Of a DNA stretch of 64,000 bases, positions 1 to 9,061 are shown in pieces. The notes beneath the pieces were generated by a model. The model was not told the origin of the DNA. It did not search any database and was given only the letters and a program-made list of their open reading frames with translations. This DNA is from Bacteroidaceae bacterium (lineage in GTDB: Bacteria > Bacteroidota > Bacteroidia > Bacteroidales > Bacteroidaceae): the NCBI GenBank assembly GCA_902362375.1, contig CABIVS010000007.1:124001-188000 (forward strand), in the 5' to 3' direction. Position numbers and translations under genes: made by a program. Every line of letters starts with the position of its first letter. The first letter of the stretch is position 1.

Positions 1-3000
1 CATACTGTTTCACCAATACACTTACGCCTCCTTTCAACAGTTCGGGAGTCGCCTCCATAGTGATAACCTTTTCTTCGCCCGGCATCAACGTCACATAATT
101 ATCGGACATAATAATTGGAAGTATTCTTTTCTGCGTAGCCTTATTAACAAGCCTCACCCGATTAGCAAAAGCCACAGTCCCGGAATTGTTCTTTACAACA
201 ATCTTCATCTTTCCGTCAGACATCGATTTATCCACCAATCGGCAAGACAAATCGGCCTCTGGGAGTGTATTCAGCAATTTATAATCAAGATCATTCACAC
301 CATTCCGCCAATAGAAGTTTTCAGAGATTAGATTACCTTTGGCATCTGTCAGTTCCAACTTGATAAAATGAAGCGGAGTCAGTTCTTCTATCTCTTTTGG
401 TTTCTCACCGTAGATTTCGAATTCGAACAATGAATATCCGAACTGTGTAGCACGGCTGATGCCTGCCAGTTTCACATAACGTGCTGTAACTGGTTCCAAT
501 TCAATCTGTTCAGTACCACCTCTTCCATCTTTGTTGACATAAACGGTTTTCCATTCTTGCGCATCATTCGATACTTGCAGTTCGTATTTCTTAGCACAAG
601 CTGCCTCCCATTTCAAAATAACCTTTTCTATCTTTTCTTCTCTACCAAGATCAATGTATATCCATTGAGGATCACTGTATGCACTTTCCCAACGACTTCC
701 CGCTCCTCCGTCAGTAACCATTGAAGCACTTTTAGAGGCACCTGCTGAAGAAGAAGCTACAGCCTTCTTTCCATAAGCCAGATTGAAAGGATTAAAGTTC
801 AAAGAAAATGCTTCTGTAATGTTACTGGCTGCCACATCGACCTGCTTTGTTTGTCCATAGGCCGATACTTCTTTTCCATTCAGGTCATAAATCGTTGCCT
901 TAGCTATTGCACCTTTCAAGTCCTTTGCTGTAGTATTTATTACTTTTATGCTGTTATTGGAAGCATTCCATTGGATATGCAAAGGTTCACAAGCCTTTTT
1001 TGCTCCCCAATAAGCGCCTGTAGGATCGTAATAATAGTCGTAAGTCTGCCATACAAACGAGGGATAAGCCGGATGACTCATCCAGATCAGAAGTCCGGCT
1101 GCATCATTCCACATTTTATCGTTCCAAGCCTCATACATACCTTTCATCACTTCGAGATTCAGCATTTGCGCTTTCTCGCAGAATTCTTCCAGTCCGGATG
1201 ATTCTCCGTACTGTGTGTTCACTGAATTCTTATAATTAACCGGGTTGGCATTAGACGCTTCCTTACCGAAGAAATGTTTGTTCCATACATTGTCATCATC
1301 ATTCTTCAACTGCTCATCAGTAGGCAGAGGCCACCAGTCTTTTTGCGGGATAAACTCTTTGATGCTTTCAAATGTGGGGAAAGTGGCCGTTCCTATTTCT
1401 GTACGCATACCGTAACCGTGATCAATACCGTATGGATAAGCCGGTGTATTAAATGCCAGATTACTGCCTGAAGTTTCAAAATGGTGTCTTGGAGGTTGAT
1501 TTCCCCACCAACCACTTCCGGACAGTCCATCCTGATTGGAGCAAGACTTATACATACGGTCATTATTGTCCTCTTTCGCAATCATTTCACGCAGGTAATT
1601 ATCCAAATCAGGTGCCGGATGCGTTTCATTTGCTCCACACCAAATAGCTATGGAAGGATGGTTTCTAAGGCGTCTGACTTTATCAAGGGCATTCGCTTTA
1701 AATGCTTCCGGTTGCGCCACGTCATTGTATGCTACATATAACCAGAAATCATTCCATACCATAATCCCATATTTATCACAATAATCATAAAACTCATCAT
1801 CAGTAACACACCCTGTCCATAGACGGATCATATTGTAATTCATTTCCTTATGAAGTCTGATTTTCGTTTCATACTCTTTACCCTGACAGCGAAGCAGATA
1901 TTCGCTCATTCCCCAGTTTCCACCTTTCAGATAGATCTTCTGTCCGTTGATAAAGAATGTAAGAACAGGATATCCCACTACATTATCGACCATTTTGTAC
2001 TCATACTTCTTGATACCGAATGTCATTTCTTTTACATCCGACACTTTTCCATCTACAGAACAAGTCAGCTTACAAGTATAGAGATTGGGATCACCATAAC
2101 CATTCGGCCACCAAAGCCTCGGATGATCAACAACCAATTGCGCTATGTCATCTTTGTTAATAGATAGTCTGGCTGTTGTTCCTCCTTCTACCCGAATGTC
2201 TTTAGAGAAAGAAATATTCCCCGGCTGAATCACTCCGGATACAACGACTTCTTTTGGGGAAGAAGAAGCATTTCTAATATCTGTTGAGACAGAAAGCTCT
2301 GCTTTCTGCAAGGTCGGTAACTCTGAACGTACCCAAGGATCTTCCATCACTACATCTCCCGTTACCACAAGATAAGCATTGCCTGTGATACCAGCCAGAC
2401 GTCCCGGTACGTATGGCATCCAGTCCCAACCGGCACCAGCCAGATAACTGGGGCTACACGCAACTCCATACGGGTCTTTAGCCTTACGCGTCTTTTTCTG
2501 ATCGGCATCGGTAATCAGAACAGCTATCACATTCTTACCGGATTTCTTTATCAAATTGGTTACATCAAACTTCGAACGTAACATGTGACCGCTTACATCT
2601 TTAGTAGATGTTTTTGTTCCTGATATCTTCTCGCCATTAAAATAGAAATCGGCAAAGCGGTTCGTATTGTCGAAATGAAGCCATACCCGCTTCCCCTCCG
2701 AATAAGAAGACGGGAGTTCGAATTCCGTACGATACCAGAAAGGACGGTTATAAAACGTTTCGTCTACTTTATAAATATTATCGGCATAATTAGGATCAGG
2801 AACGATTCCTGCTTCAACATAAGCAGTAAAAACAGTTCCAGGAACCACACCTTTAACGTAATCGGACATTTTAAATTCCGGAGTAGAAATCTGCTCTCCG
2901 GTTATGTTCTCTAAATCTGCCTGGGGTTTCACTTCCCAGATAATCCGAGGATTAGAGCTGTTCAAAGACATCCATGTACTCTGCTCTGCACACCCTGTCT

Positions 3001-3052
3001 GGATTAGAGCTAATATAACCGATACAATGATAAGCCCAAGTTTATTTATCAT
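1..3052 (-). CDS. GH2 glycoside hydrolase (beta-mannosidase / exo-glucosaminidase type), 3' end outside window
   Basis: The reading frame is open from the ATG at 3052 to the left edge, giving 1017 residues without a stop. The N-terminus is a lipoprotein-type signal (hydrophobic run ending QTGC at residue 22). A GH2 sugar-binding domain and immunoglobulin-like domain follow, then the TIM barrel with WCGANE (acid/base candidate E476) and RTEIG (nucleophile candidate E552). That spacing resembles the exo-beta-glucosaminidase / endo-beta-mannosidase branch of GH2 more than LacZ. Residues about 770-910 form an F5/8 type C (CBM32-like) discoidin domain, followed by another beta domain. It is the last visible gene of the GH38-GH92-GH2 run, 48 bases after GH92. 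I infer a role at the Man-beta-1,4-GlcNAc core of N-glycans once alpha-mannose is removed; exo-acting beta-mannosidase or glucosaminidase activity is the alternative. The family is firm and the substrate is not. Confidence 0.85.
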   Translation of the reverse strand, partial: MINKLGLIIVSVILALIQTGCAEQSTWMSLNSSNPRIIWEVKPQADLENITGEQISTPEFKMSDYVKGVVPGTVFTAYVEAGIVPDPNYADNIYKVDETFYNRPFWYRTEFELPSSYSEGKRVWLHFDNTNRFADFYFNGEKISGTKTSTKDVSGHMLRSKFDVTNLIKKSGKNVIAVLITDADQKKTRKAKDPYGVACSPSYLAGAGWDWMPYVPGRLAGITGNAYLVVTGDVVMEDPWVRSELPTLQKAELSVSTDIRNASSSPKEVVVSGVIQPGNISFSKDIRVEGGTTARLSINKDDIAQLVVDHPRLWWPNGYGDPNLYTCKLTCSVDGKVSDVKEMTFGIKKYEYKMVDNVVGYPVLTFFINGQKIYLKGGNWGMSEYLLRCQGKEYETKIRLHKEMNYNMIRLWTGCVTDDEFYDYCDKYGIMVWNDFWLYVAYNDVAQPEAFKANALDKVRRLRNHPSIAIWCGANETHPAPDLDNYLREMIAKEDNNDRMYKSCSNQDGLSGSGWWGNQPPRHHFETSGSNLAFNTPAYPYGIDHGYGMRTEIGTATFPTFESIKEFIPQKDWWPLPTDEQLKNDDDNVWNKHFFGKEASNANPVNYKNSVNTQYGESSGLEEFCEKAQMLNLEVMKGMYEAWNDKMWNDAAGLLIWMSHPAYPSFVWQTYDYYYDPTGAYWGAKKACEPLHIQWNASNNSIKVINTTAKDLKGAIAKATIYDLNGKEVSAYGQTKQVDVAASNITEAFSLNFNPFNLAYGKKAVASSSAGASKSASMVTDGGAGSRWESAYSDPQWIYIDLGREEKIEKVILKWEAACAKKYELQVSNDAQEWKTVYVNKDGRGGTEQIELEPVTARYVKLAGISRATQFGYSLFEFEIYGEKPKEIEELTPLHFIKLELTDAKGNLISENFYWRNGVNDLDYKLLNTLPEADLSCRLVDKSMSDGKMKIVVKNNSGTVAFANRVRLVNKATQKRILPIIMSDNYVTLMPGEEKVITMEATPELLKGGVSVLVKQY

Positions 3053-3100
3053 ACTATCAAGATTTTAAAGTAACAATTTGTTTTAGAGTATGTTATTCAA

Positions 3101-5440
3101 TCAAAGTCCCCACTCAACATTAGGTTTATCACCCATAAACAGCTCCAATGTACCTCCGGCTGCAATGTCCGCAAAATCAAGATAACATTTATTGTATTCC
3201 TGACCGTTCAACAAGGCTTTTTGTATATAGACGTTATTTATGCTGTTATTATGAGCTATCACCGTGAATTTCTTACCAGTATAATAGCTGGGATCAAGAT
3301 TGAACTCTACCTTATCAAAAACCGGACTTGTAATCTCCATACGTGTATTTCCCGGACAGGAAGGATGAATACCGGAAGCAGCCAACACATACCACGCTGA
3401 CATCTGACCTACATCTTCATTGCCAACAATCCCTTCAACTTTGTTTGCATAAGCCTTTTCACATGTATAGCGTGTCCATTTTTGAGTATACCAGGGAACT
3501 TCAAGCTGATTGAACAAAAAAGGAACGAAGTGCACAGGTTCATTCGCATGGTTATAATATTCATTCCACAGCATATTAGAAGGAGTTTTATTAAAGAAAT
3601 CTGTTAAATCCGCAATAACTTTCTCCTTGCCACCCATCAAGTTCACCATTCCCGGAACATCGTGAGGTACAAACCAACCTTGCTGATAAGAGTTTGCTTC
3701 TATACACCCATACCATTCTTTAAGACGTGCATTCTCCGGCCATTCTACCCATGTACCATCTGCTTTACGGGGACGGAACCATCCCTTTTCTTTATCAAAA
3801 ATATGATGATATGCCTGTCCCTTTTCATAGAAACATTTGGCATCGTCTTCTTTCCCCATAGCTTTCGCTAATTGAGATATACACCAATCAGTATAAGCAT
3901 ACTCCAAAGTGGTTGAAATACTCAATGGTTCCGGAGCATACCCCAATGAATCATTACCAAAACGACGGGATGTGTTAATGGCATAACGATACGCTTTCTC
4001 TGCATCATACGTACGAATCCCTTTGATATACGCATCTGCCAAAACAGACAAAGCAGGATTTCCCAACATACAGCCGGAATAGGAATTCAGCAATTCCCAA
4101 CGTTCATAGTATTCGCGCCCACTCTGATCTGCCATAGTAATCAATGAGTTCAGTTCATCACTTACTAAACGCGGATTAATTATAGTCTGCAAAGGAAACT
4201 GACTACGAAATACATCCCATCCACTGAATATAGTACGTTTTGTAAAAGTGCTGTCAACCGTATGTATTTTATAATCACCGCCTACATAACGTCCGTCTAC
4301 ATCTGTATAGATACGAGGATCAATCATCGTATGATACATGGCAGTATAGAATATCGTTTTTTCATCATCCGTACCACCAGATATCCGGACACGATCAAGT
4401 TCTTTATTCCACAATTCAGTAGCTTCCTGCTTTACTTGTCCAAAATTTTTAGAGGCTATTTCTTGTTCAAAGTTATTTGCAGCACCCTCCATATCAACAA
4501 AAGAGATACCAACTTTCATCTCTACAGTCTCTCCCTCCTTCGTTGGAAATTCAGTAAAAAAGCCCAGATGTTTACCCGTCAGTTCTTTCTTGTCTTTTAT
4601 AACCGGAGCTTGTGATACACGAGTCAAATAAGGAATACTCACTACTTCATCACGTTTCCGAACCCAATGTTCGGGAATATCTGCACTCCAAAAGCCATAA
4701 TTAGTCAAAGGTTTACTAAATTGTGCATAATAATAAACGGTATAATCGGCTTTTCCTTCACCATTACCCCATCCACCACCATCAGGTGTGCACTTCATCC
4801 ATCCTTGAATAGTGTAATCATCTACAACTTTAATATACTGTGAAGTAGATGTTCCCCCTACTCTACGAGCTAAATCAATCTGAATACGCGATTGGTCACT
4901 AGAAGGATAAGTAAAATGTAAAATTCCACAGTGCGGTGTCGCGCTACTTTCTACTTTGATATGATAATCAGTCAATTCTACCGAATAATATCCGGCCTTA
5001 GCCGTTTCAGTGGCTTTGTTATAAGCCGAACGATATCCTTTTATACTATCATTATTCTCTTTACCTGCCACTTTATATAATTCACCAGTTGTAGGCATCA
5101 CAAGAAAATTGCCCAAATCACCAAACCATCCCACACCACTCATCTGGGTAAAGGCAAATCCTTCGATTGTCTTATGTTCATCACTGTATCCGGAACCGTT
5201 ATCACCTCCCGTTATTGTATTAGGACTAACCTGTACCATACCATACGGAGTCGTAGCTCCGGGAAAAGTTTTACCTAATCCGTGATAAACACCGGCAGCC
5301 CCTACACTAGTACTGGCACCAATAAACGGGTTTACATAATCAGTCGGAACCAAATCTTCCGATACGGTATTGGTTGATGAGCAACCCATCATCCAACACA
5401 AAAAGCAAACAATTAAAAGATTAGCAGTCGCTTTATACAT
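3101..5440 (-). CDS. GH92 family alpha-mannosidase, lipoprotein
   Basis: The 779-residue protein has the usual GH92 length. It begins with a lipoprotein signal (hydrophobic stretch ending WMMGC, cysteine 20), so it should be anchored in the outer membrane or face the periplasm. GH92 landmarks are present: HTMIDPR around residue 370, the WNEYYNHANEP block near residue 630, and the C-terminal GNEDVGQMSAW block that carries the catalytic-base region. GH92 enzymes are calcium-dependent inverting exo-alpha-mannosidases, mostly alpha-1,2 or alpha-1,3, acting on N-glycans and yeast mannan. The gene starts 18 bases after GH38 and is followed 48 bases later by the GH2 gene, which supports one mannose-glycan operon. 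The first acidic residue of the GNED block is Glu where I remember Asp in characterised alpha-1,2 enzymes, so the linkage should not be assumed. The family is certain. Confidence 0.95.
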   Translation of the reverse strand: MYKATANLLIVCFLCWMMGCSSTNTVSEDLVPTDYVNPFIGASTSVGAAGVYHGLGKTFPGATTPYGMVQVSPNTITGGDNGSGYSDEHKTIEGFAFTQMSGVGWFGDLGNFLVMPTTGELYKVAGKENNDSIKGYRSAYNKATETAKAGYYSVELTDYHIKVESSATPHCGILHFTYPSSDQSRIQIDLARRVGGTSTSQYIKVVDDYTIQGWMKCTPDGGGWGNGEGKADYTVYYYAQFSKPLTNYGFWSADIPEHWVRKRDEVVSIPYLTRVSQAPVIKDKKELTGKHLGFFTEFPTKEGETVEMKVGISFVDMEGAANNFEQEIASKNFGQVKQEATELWNKELDRVRISGGTDDEKTIFYTAMYHTMIDPRIYTDVDGRYVGGDYKIHTVDSTFTKRTIFSGWDVFRSQFPLQTIINPRLVSDELNSLITMADQSGREYYERWELLNSYSGCMLGNPALSVLADAYIKGIRTYDAEKAYRYAINTSRRFGNDSLGYAPEPLSISTTLEYAYTDWCISQLAKAMGKEDDAKCFYEKGQAYHHIFDKEKGWFRPRKADGTWVEWPENARLKEWYGCIEANSYQQGWFVPHDVPGMVNLMGGKEKVIADLTDFFNKTPSNMLWNEYYNHANEPVHFVPFLFNQLEVPWYTQKWTRYTCEKAYANKVEGIVGNEDVGQMSAWYVLAASGIHPSCPGNTRMEITSPVFDKVEFNLDPSYYTGKKFTVIAHNNSINNVYIQKALLNGQEYNKCYLDFADIAAGGTLELFMGDKPNVEWGL

Positions 5441-5458
5441 AACAATAATCTAATTATT

Positions 5459-8023
5459 TTAAGTCAAACTAAGAACGAAAGTCTTAATACCAAAACGAGG
5501 CATTGAAATCGTCATTTCCGATTTACCTGCACGTGTTTTTATCTTCTTTCTTTCGATACATTGTCCATTCAAATCAACTTCCTCCACTCCGGATAATGGC
5601 ATGTCAATGGTAACCTTTTGTAATCTTTCGTCTCCTTCAGAATTGAACAGGCGCAATAGTACCTTTCCATCTTTCATTTGAAGAGCACTCACTTGATAAC
5701 CAGTATTCTGTAAATCAATAAATAATTTCGATTCCGGTTTTGCCACTGGATAGCAAGAATACAGCAATGGTTCATTCCAACAATCGCTATCATCTGCGAT
5801 TGATGCTTTGTCCCATTTGCCACGATGAGGTATAATTGCATACTTCATCCTCAAAGGGTGTGTTATTTTATAATCAGGTCCCCAAAGTCCTCCACCCGAA
5901 TATTGAGCAGTCAGTCCTAGCGGATAGTCCTCTCCATAAGAATAAGAAGTAGTATGGTCTGATAATAAAGCCAAAGCATAGTCGCCTTCCTGTTCAGCCA
6001 AGTCAACCCAATGAAGTATAATATTATGTTTGATTTGATCCCAAGAACCAAAGAAAGTATCAGTCAGTTTGCTTTCGCATACGTCAAACGGTGCATTTTT
6101 ATAGACACGGGGAGCATGTAAATCAGTCGGGAATAATACACTTAGTTTAAACCGATCGTCACAATAAGCTCGACGATTATCACGCCAACGTTCCTCTTTA
6201 TATTCACCAATACCTACATTCTTTTTCCAGTCAACCGTCAAATCAAAATCGATCCGTCTCGTTCCTTTAGTGAGAGTGATTACCTGTGTAAACGGATGGG
6301 AAGCAATCTCACCCTCTATCTTAATTTTTTGCTCATATACATTATCCCTTACTACTGTCAGCTTGGCCGGAGTCTCTATAGAAGAACGAAATTTGCCTTC
6401 TTCATAAAAAAAGCCTCGTAACTCTCCTAAAGCATATTTCTCCGTTTTACCTACAAAATCCTTATTCCCTTCTTTTTTAGCTATCAGGCTTTTTATGGTT
6501 CCTCCCTTTGATAAGTCAAAAACAATTTTATACATATCATTTTCAACCACGTATTCCTGTTTATTCACCTTATTACCTTCCAAAACGAATCTACTCTCCG
6601 AAGCCTCTTTCTTACCGGCTTCTTTCTTTTTTATACAATACGTGGAATAACCAAAGGGAGGAATCTCTGCCTCAAAAAATAATCTTATCTCTTTACCTTC
6701 ATTTTCTACCAAAGAACCTATATCTTTACCTTTCCAGTCATAAACACTTAGATCCGCATTTTCAAATTCCGTAGGCAGAAGAACACTTACGACTTCCTTT
6801 CTTCTCATTCCTAATGTATTAAAAACACGTATATATTGCTGTTGAGCATTATTTTGCGGAATAAACTTTTCATTAAAGCTCTGCATAGATGCCTCAATAA
6901 TTCCATCTGCAATATGATTGGTACTATCTGTCCATCGCTTAATCTGATCAGCCCATGTTCCTTTCCTATTCAGTCCATTATAAGGTACAATCCATGAATC
7001 ATGATGTTGTGCCAACATCAGTGTACGCCAAGCCTCATCCATATCTGCCTGTCGACAAATATATTTATTTTCCAGATAAGCCATTACAGACATTTTCTCT
7101 GCCATGACAATTCTATTTTCTGAAACGCGTACTTCTTGCGCTATTTTTTGCAAAACCTGACTTCCCCACATAAGATTCACATGTATATCTTCCTGTGAAA
7201 AGTACCAATTATCATCCGTTTTTCCGATGGAGACATTTTCAATGTAATCTCTCCATGTCATATATATAGAATTATTTTTTGTGTTCTTTCCACTTCCCAG
7301 CCATGGGCCGTTCTTCCATCCCGCATCCTGAAAACACATACCAACGGGGTGTTTGATACCTGCGTTACGGCAATCTTTTAAATAAGCATCCGAATTTCCC
7401 CACGCAGTTGTCTGCCAAGTTGATCCCGGCTCCAGTTTTTCACAAGCATACCTGGGAACAGTCAATATTGAAGTCCCGTCCGGTCCTACCCAATTAACCA
7501 ATTCTCCGCCATACGCAGCAGTATACCCTCCCCAACAGGTGTTGGGACATTTTAATACAGCATATTTAAAGCCGAATTGTTTAAGGATTTGTGGCAAGCA
7601 ACTTGTGAAGCAAGGTTCTTCTACCGAATAGGTTACAAAATCTACCTCCGGAAAATGTTTGTTTATTTTAGCAATACCATATTGAAACTGTCTTATTATA
7701 CTCTCTCCCGAGATATTATAGCAATAAGGCTGTGCATAAGTAGGATTCGTAAACTCTACCTGATTACTAGTAGCCATCTCTTTAAAACGTAAATAAGCCT
7801 CCGGAGTCTGTACTCTGACTGTATCCCATGTTTCAGGCTCTATCTCCATACAAATTCGCCAGTCCGGATGCATAGCCAGCTGATCCACAATAAATTGAGT
7901 TTTCCACTTTACCGGATAATGTCCATATATCCCGCCATGATACCCATCAACAAAATAAGCTTGTTGAGAATAAACATTTGCATAAAAGAAAACAGTCAGT
8001 AATATGATATAAATTTTATTCAT
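5459..8023 (-). CDS. GH38-like alpha-mannosidase with altered active-site motifs
   Basis: 854 residues with a Sec signal peptide (cleavage near VYS-QQ at 19-20), so probably periplasmic. The overall order matches GH38: an N-terminal beta/alpha barrel, the QHHDSW block (H340-D342, equivalent to the HHD motif of GH38), then helical and beta-sandwich domains in the C-terminal half. The canonical zinc motif HxDxxW is replaced by DGYHGG (D26, H29). The segment aligning with the nucleophile motif W-S/A-I-D-P-F-G-H reads YSVEEPCF (E135, E136). It may therefore use Glu and a different metal geometry, or be a divergent family only distantly homologous to GH38. It sits 12 bases after the 78-residue protein and 18 bases before GH92, so it belongs to the mannose operon. 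Homology is secure; activity is inferred. Confidence 0.85.
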   Translation of the reverse strand: MNKIYIILLTVFFYANVYSQQAYFVDGYHGGIYGHYPVKWKTQFIVDQLAMHPDWRICMEIEPETWDTVRVQTPEAYLRFKEMATSNQVEFTNPTYAQPYCYNISGESIIRQFQYGIAKINKHFPEVDFVTYSVEEPCFTSCLPQILKQFGFKYAVLKCPNTCWGGYTAAYGGELVNWVGPDGTSILTVPRYACEKLEPGSTWQTTAWGNSDAYLKDCRNAGIKHPVGMCFQDAGWKNGPWLGSGKNTKNNSIYMTWRDYIENVSIGKTDDNWYFSQEDIHVNLMWGSQVLQKIAQEVRVSENRIVMAEKMSVMAYLENKYICRQADMDEAWRTLMLAQHHDSWIVPYNGLNRKGTWADQIKRWTDSTNHIADGIIEASMQSFNEKFIPQNNAQQQYIRVFNTLGMRRKEVVSVLLPTEFENADLSVYDWKGKDIGSLVENEGKEIRLFFEAEIPPFGYSTYCIKKKEAGKKEASESRFVLEGNKVNKQEYVVENDMYKIVFDLSKGGTIKSLIAKKEGNKDFVGKTEKYALGELRGFFYEEGKFRSSIETPAKLTVVRDNVYEQKIKIEGEIASHPFTQVITLTKGTRRIDFDLTVDWKKNVGIGEYKEERWRDNRRAYCDDRFKLSVLFPTDLHAPRVYKNAPFDVCESKLTDTFFGSWDQIKHNIILHWVDLAEQEGDYALALLSDHTTSYSYGEDYPLGLTAQYSGGGLWGPDYKITHPLRMKYAIIPHRGKWDKASIADDSDCWNEPLLYSCYPVAKPESKLFIDLQNTGYQVSALQMKDGKVLLRLFNSEGDERLQKVTIDMPLSGVEEVDLNGQCIERKKIKTRAGKSEMTISMPRFGIKTFVLSLT

Positions 8024-8035
8024 GGTATCCTAAAC

Positions 8036-8272
8036 CTATTTATCTTTATATTGCTCCATTCTACACATAAATTCATATAATTTATGTTGGACAACTTCTT
8101 TATTATTTTCATATTCCGGAGATATCCAATCAACGAGTGCCAGCAAATTCTGATTTTCTATAAATTCTTCTTTCAGCCTTTCGTTGTTTTCCACTTCTAT
8201 GAGAAACTCTGTTTTTTCATCAGAAGTAAATTCATCCGCAAAATATTTATTCAGACAATTCTCCATATACAC
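8036..8272 (-). CDS. Small protein downstream of ECF sigma factor, possible mini anti-sigma
   Basis: A 78-residue acidic, helical protein with no signal peptide and no membrane segment. Its start (the third codon is also ATG) reads ENCLNKYFADEFTSDEKTEF. This resembles the cytoplasmic N-terminal segment of FecR-type anti-sigma factors, where a short helix is followed by a 'T/S-x-E-E/D' helix. The FecR membrane helix and periplasmic domain are missing. The gene lies 71 bases after the sigma factor and 12 bases before the GH38 gene, all on the same strand, so cotranscription is very likely. I infer that it binds the neighbouring sigma factor, but homology is too weak to be sure. The alternative is a conserved hypothetical protein with another role. 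Confidence 0.6.
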   Translation of the reverse strand: MYMENCLNKYFADEFTSDEKTEFLIEVENNERLKEEFIENQNLLALVDWISPEYENNKEVVQHKLYEFMCRMEQYKDK

Positions 8273-8343
8273 AGTCCTTTTTTATCAAAGAACGATTATC
8301 TCAATAAATACCCCTAAAAAATACCGATAAATTCATTAAAAAG

Positions 8344-8868
8344 TTATGCAGCCAATGTCACATTGAGTTTTGCTCTCAACTTTTTTAGTGCTATTCCCAT
8401 CTGACATTCCACTGTATTTACCGAAATGCCCAAACGTTCAGATATTTCCCTATACTTCAATCCTTCCATGCGGCTTAACAAAAATATGTCACGACATCTT
8501 TTAGGCAAACTATTGATAGCATCCCGTATCAGTTTCTCCATCTGATTTCTTTCTGATATATCATATACATCAAAACGATCCAAAGATTGCAATTTCAGAT
8601 TCAACTCAATCTCAAAAGAAGCCTTCACATTCTCGACATACTTTTGCTCGAATACTTTATGCTTTAAATAATCCAAACATTTGTTTCTCACAAGTCTGAA
8701 AAGATAAGCATTCATATTCTCAATATGATTCATTGACTCTCTCTTTTCCCATAAGTCTGTAAACACATCTTGTGTTATATTCTCCGCATCCTCTTCCGAC
8801 ATCACAAATTCTTTTGCAAACCGAACTAGTTTGGGATAATAAATAAGATACAATTCTGAAAAACTCAT
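8344..8868 (-). CDS. RNA polymerase ECF-type sigma-70 factor
   Basis: 174 residues, typical for a Bacteroidetes FecI-like ECF sigma factor. Sigma region 2 spans about residues 5-75 (YYPKLVRFAKEF, then a DAENITQDVF acidic helix). Region 4 spans about 115-165 (LPKRCRDIFLLSRMEG then EISERLGISVNTVE, the -35-binding helix-turn-helix). It heads the operon with the 78-residue protein, GH38, GH92 and GH2. In Bacteroides such factors usually sit with a FecR anti-sigma and SusC/SusD and respond to glycans; here no SusC/D and no full-length FecR is visible on this side. It probably controls its own operon, since it is the first gene. The family call is certain, the regulon is inferred. Confidence 0.95.
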   Translation of the reverse strand: MSFSELYLIYYPKLVRFAKEFVMSEEDAENITQDVFTDLWEKRESMNHIENMNAYLFRLVRNKCLDYLKHKVFEQKYVENVKASFEIELNLKLQSLDRFDVYDISERNQMEKLIRDAINSLPKRCRDIFLLSRMEGLKYREISERLGISVNTVECQMGIALKKLRAKLNVTLAA

Positions 8869-8918
8869 AGTTGTGTGTTTCTTTAGATTAGTATTCAGTT
8901 ATCAAAAATCTTGTGATG

Positions 8919-8926
8919 CAAATATA
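8919..8926 (-). promoter_or_regulatory. Promoter -7 box for sigma factor / mannosidase operon
   Basis: On the minus strand this reads TATATTTG, a perfect match to the Bacteroidetes -7 consensus TAnnTTTG. It lies about 50 bases before the sigma-factor ATG. No clear TTTG -33 element is visible at the usual spacing. Confidence 0.6.
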
Positions 8927-8930
8927 GAGA

Positions 8931-8962
8931 TGAAAAAAGCCTACTTCTTAATGGAAGTAGGC
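8931..8962 (-). terminator. Rho-independent terminator of the DUF6377 gene
   Basis: Perfect 9-bp stem GCCTACTTC / GAAGTAGGC with a 6-base loop (8939-8962), followed on the minus strand by six T residues (8933-8938). It lies about 100 bases after the stop of the DUF6377 gene and just before the sigma-factor promoter, which separates the two transcription units. Confidence 0.85.
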
Positions 8963-9061
8963 GGGAAAGTAAACGTTTTACAGATCAATTATTATAATAT
9001 ACATTTAATAATCAACAGTTTATAACAAGACCATTTTTTAGTTTTGGTAAACCGGATAGAA

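Noticed and set aside
851..2914. Plus-strand open frames over the GH2 gene
   Set aside because: They lie antisense to a continuous 1017-residue GH2 frame with clear domains and have no promoter or family.
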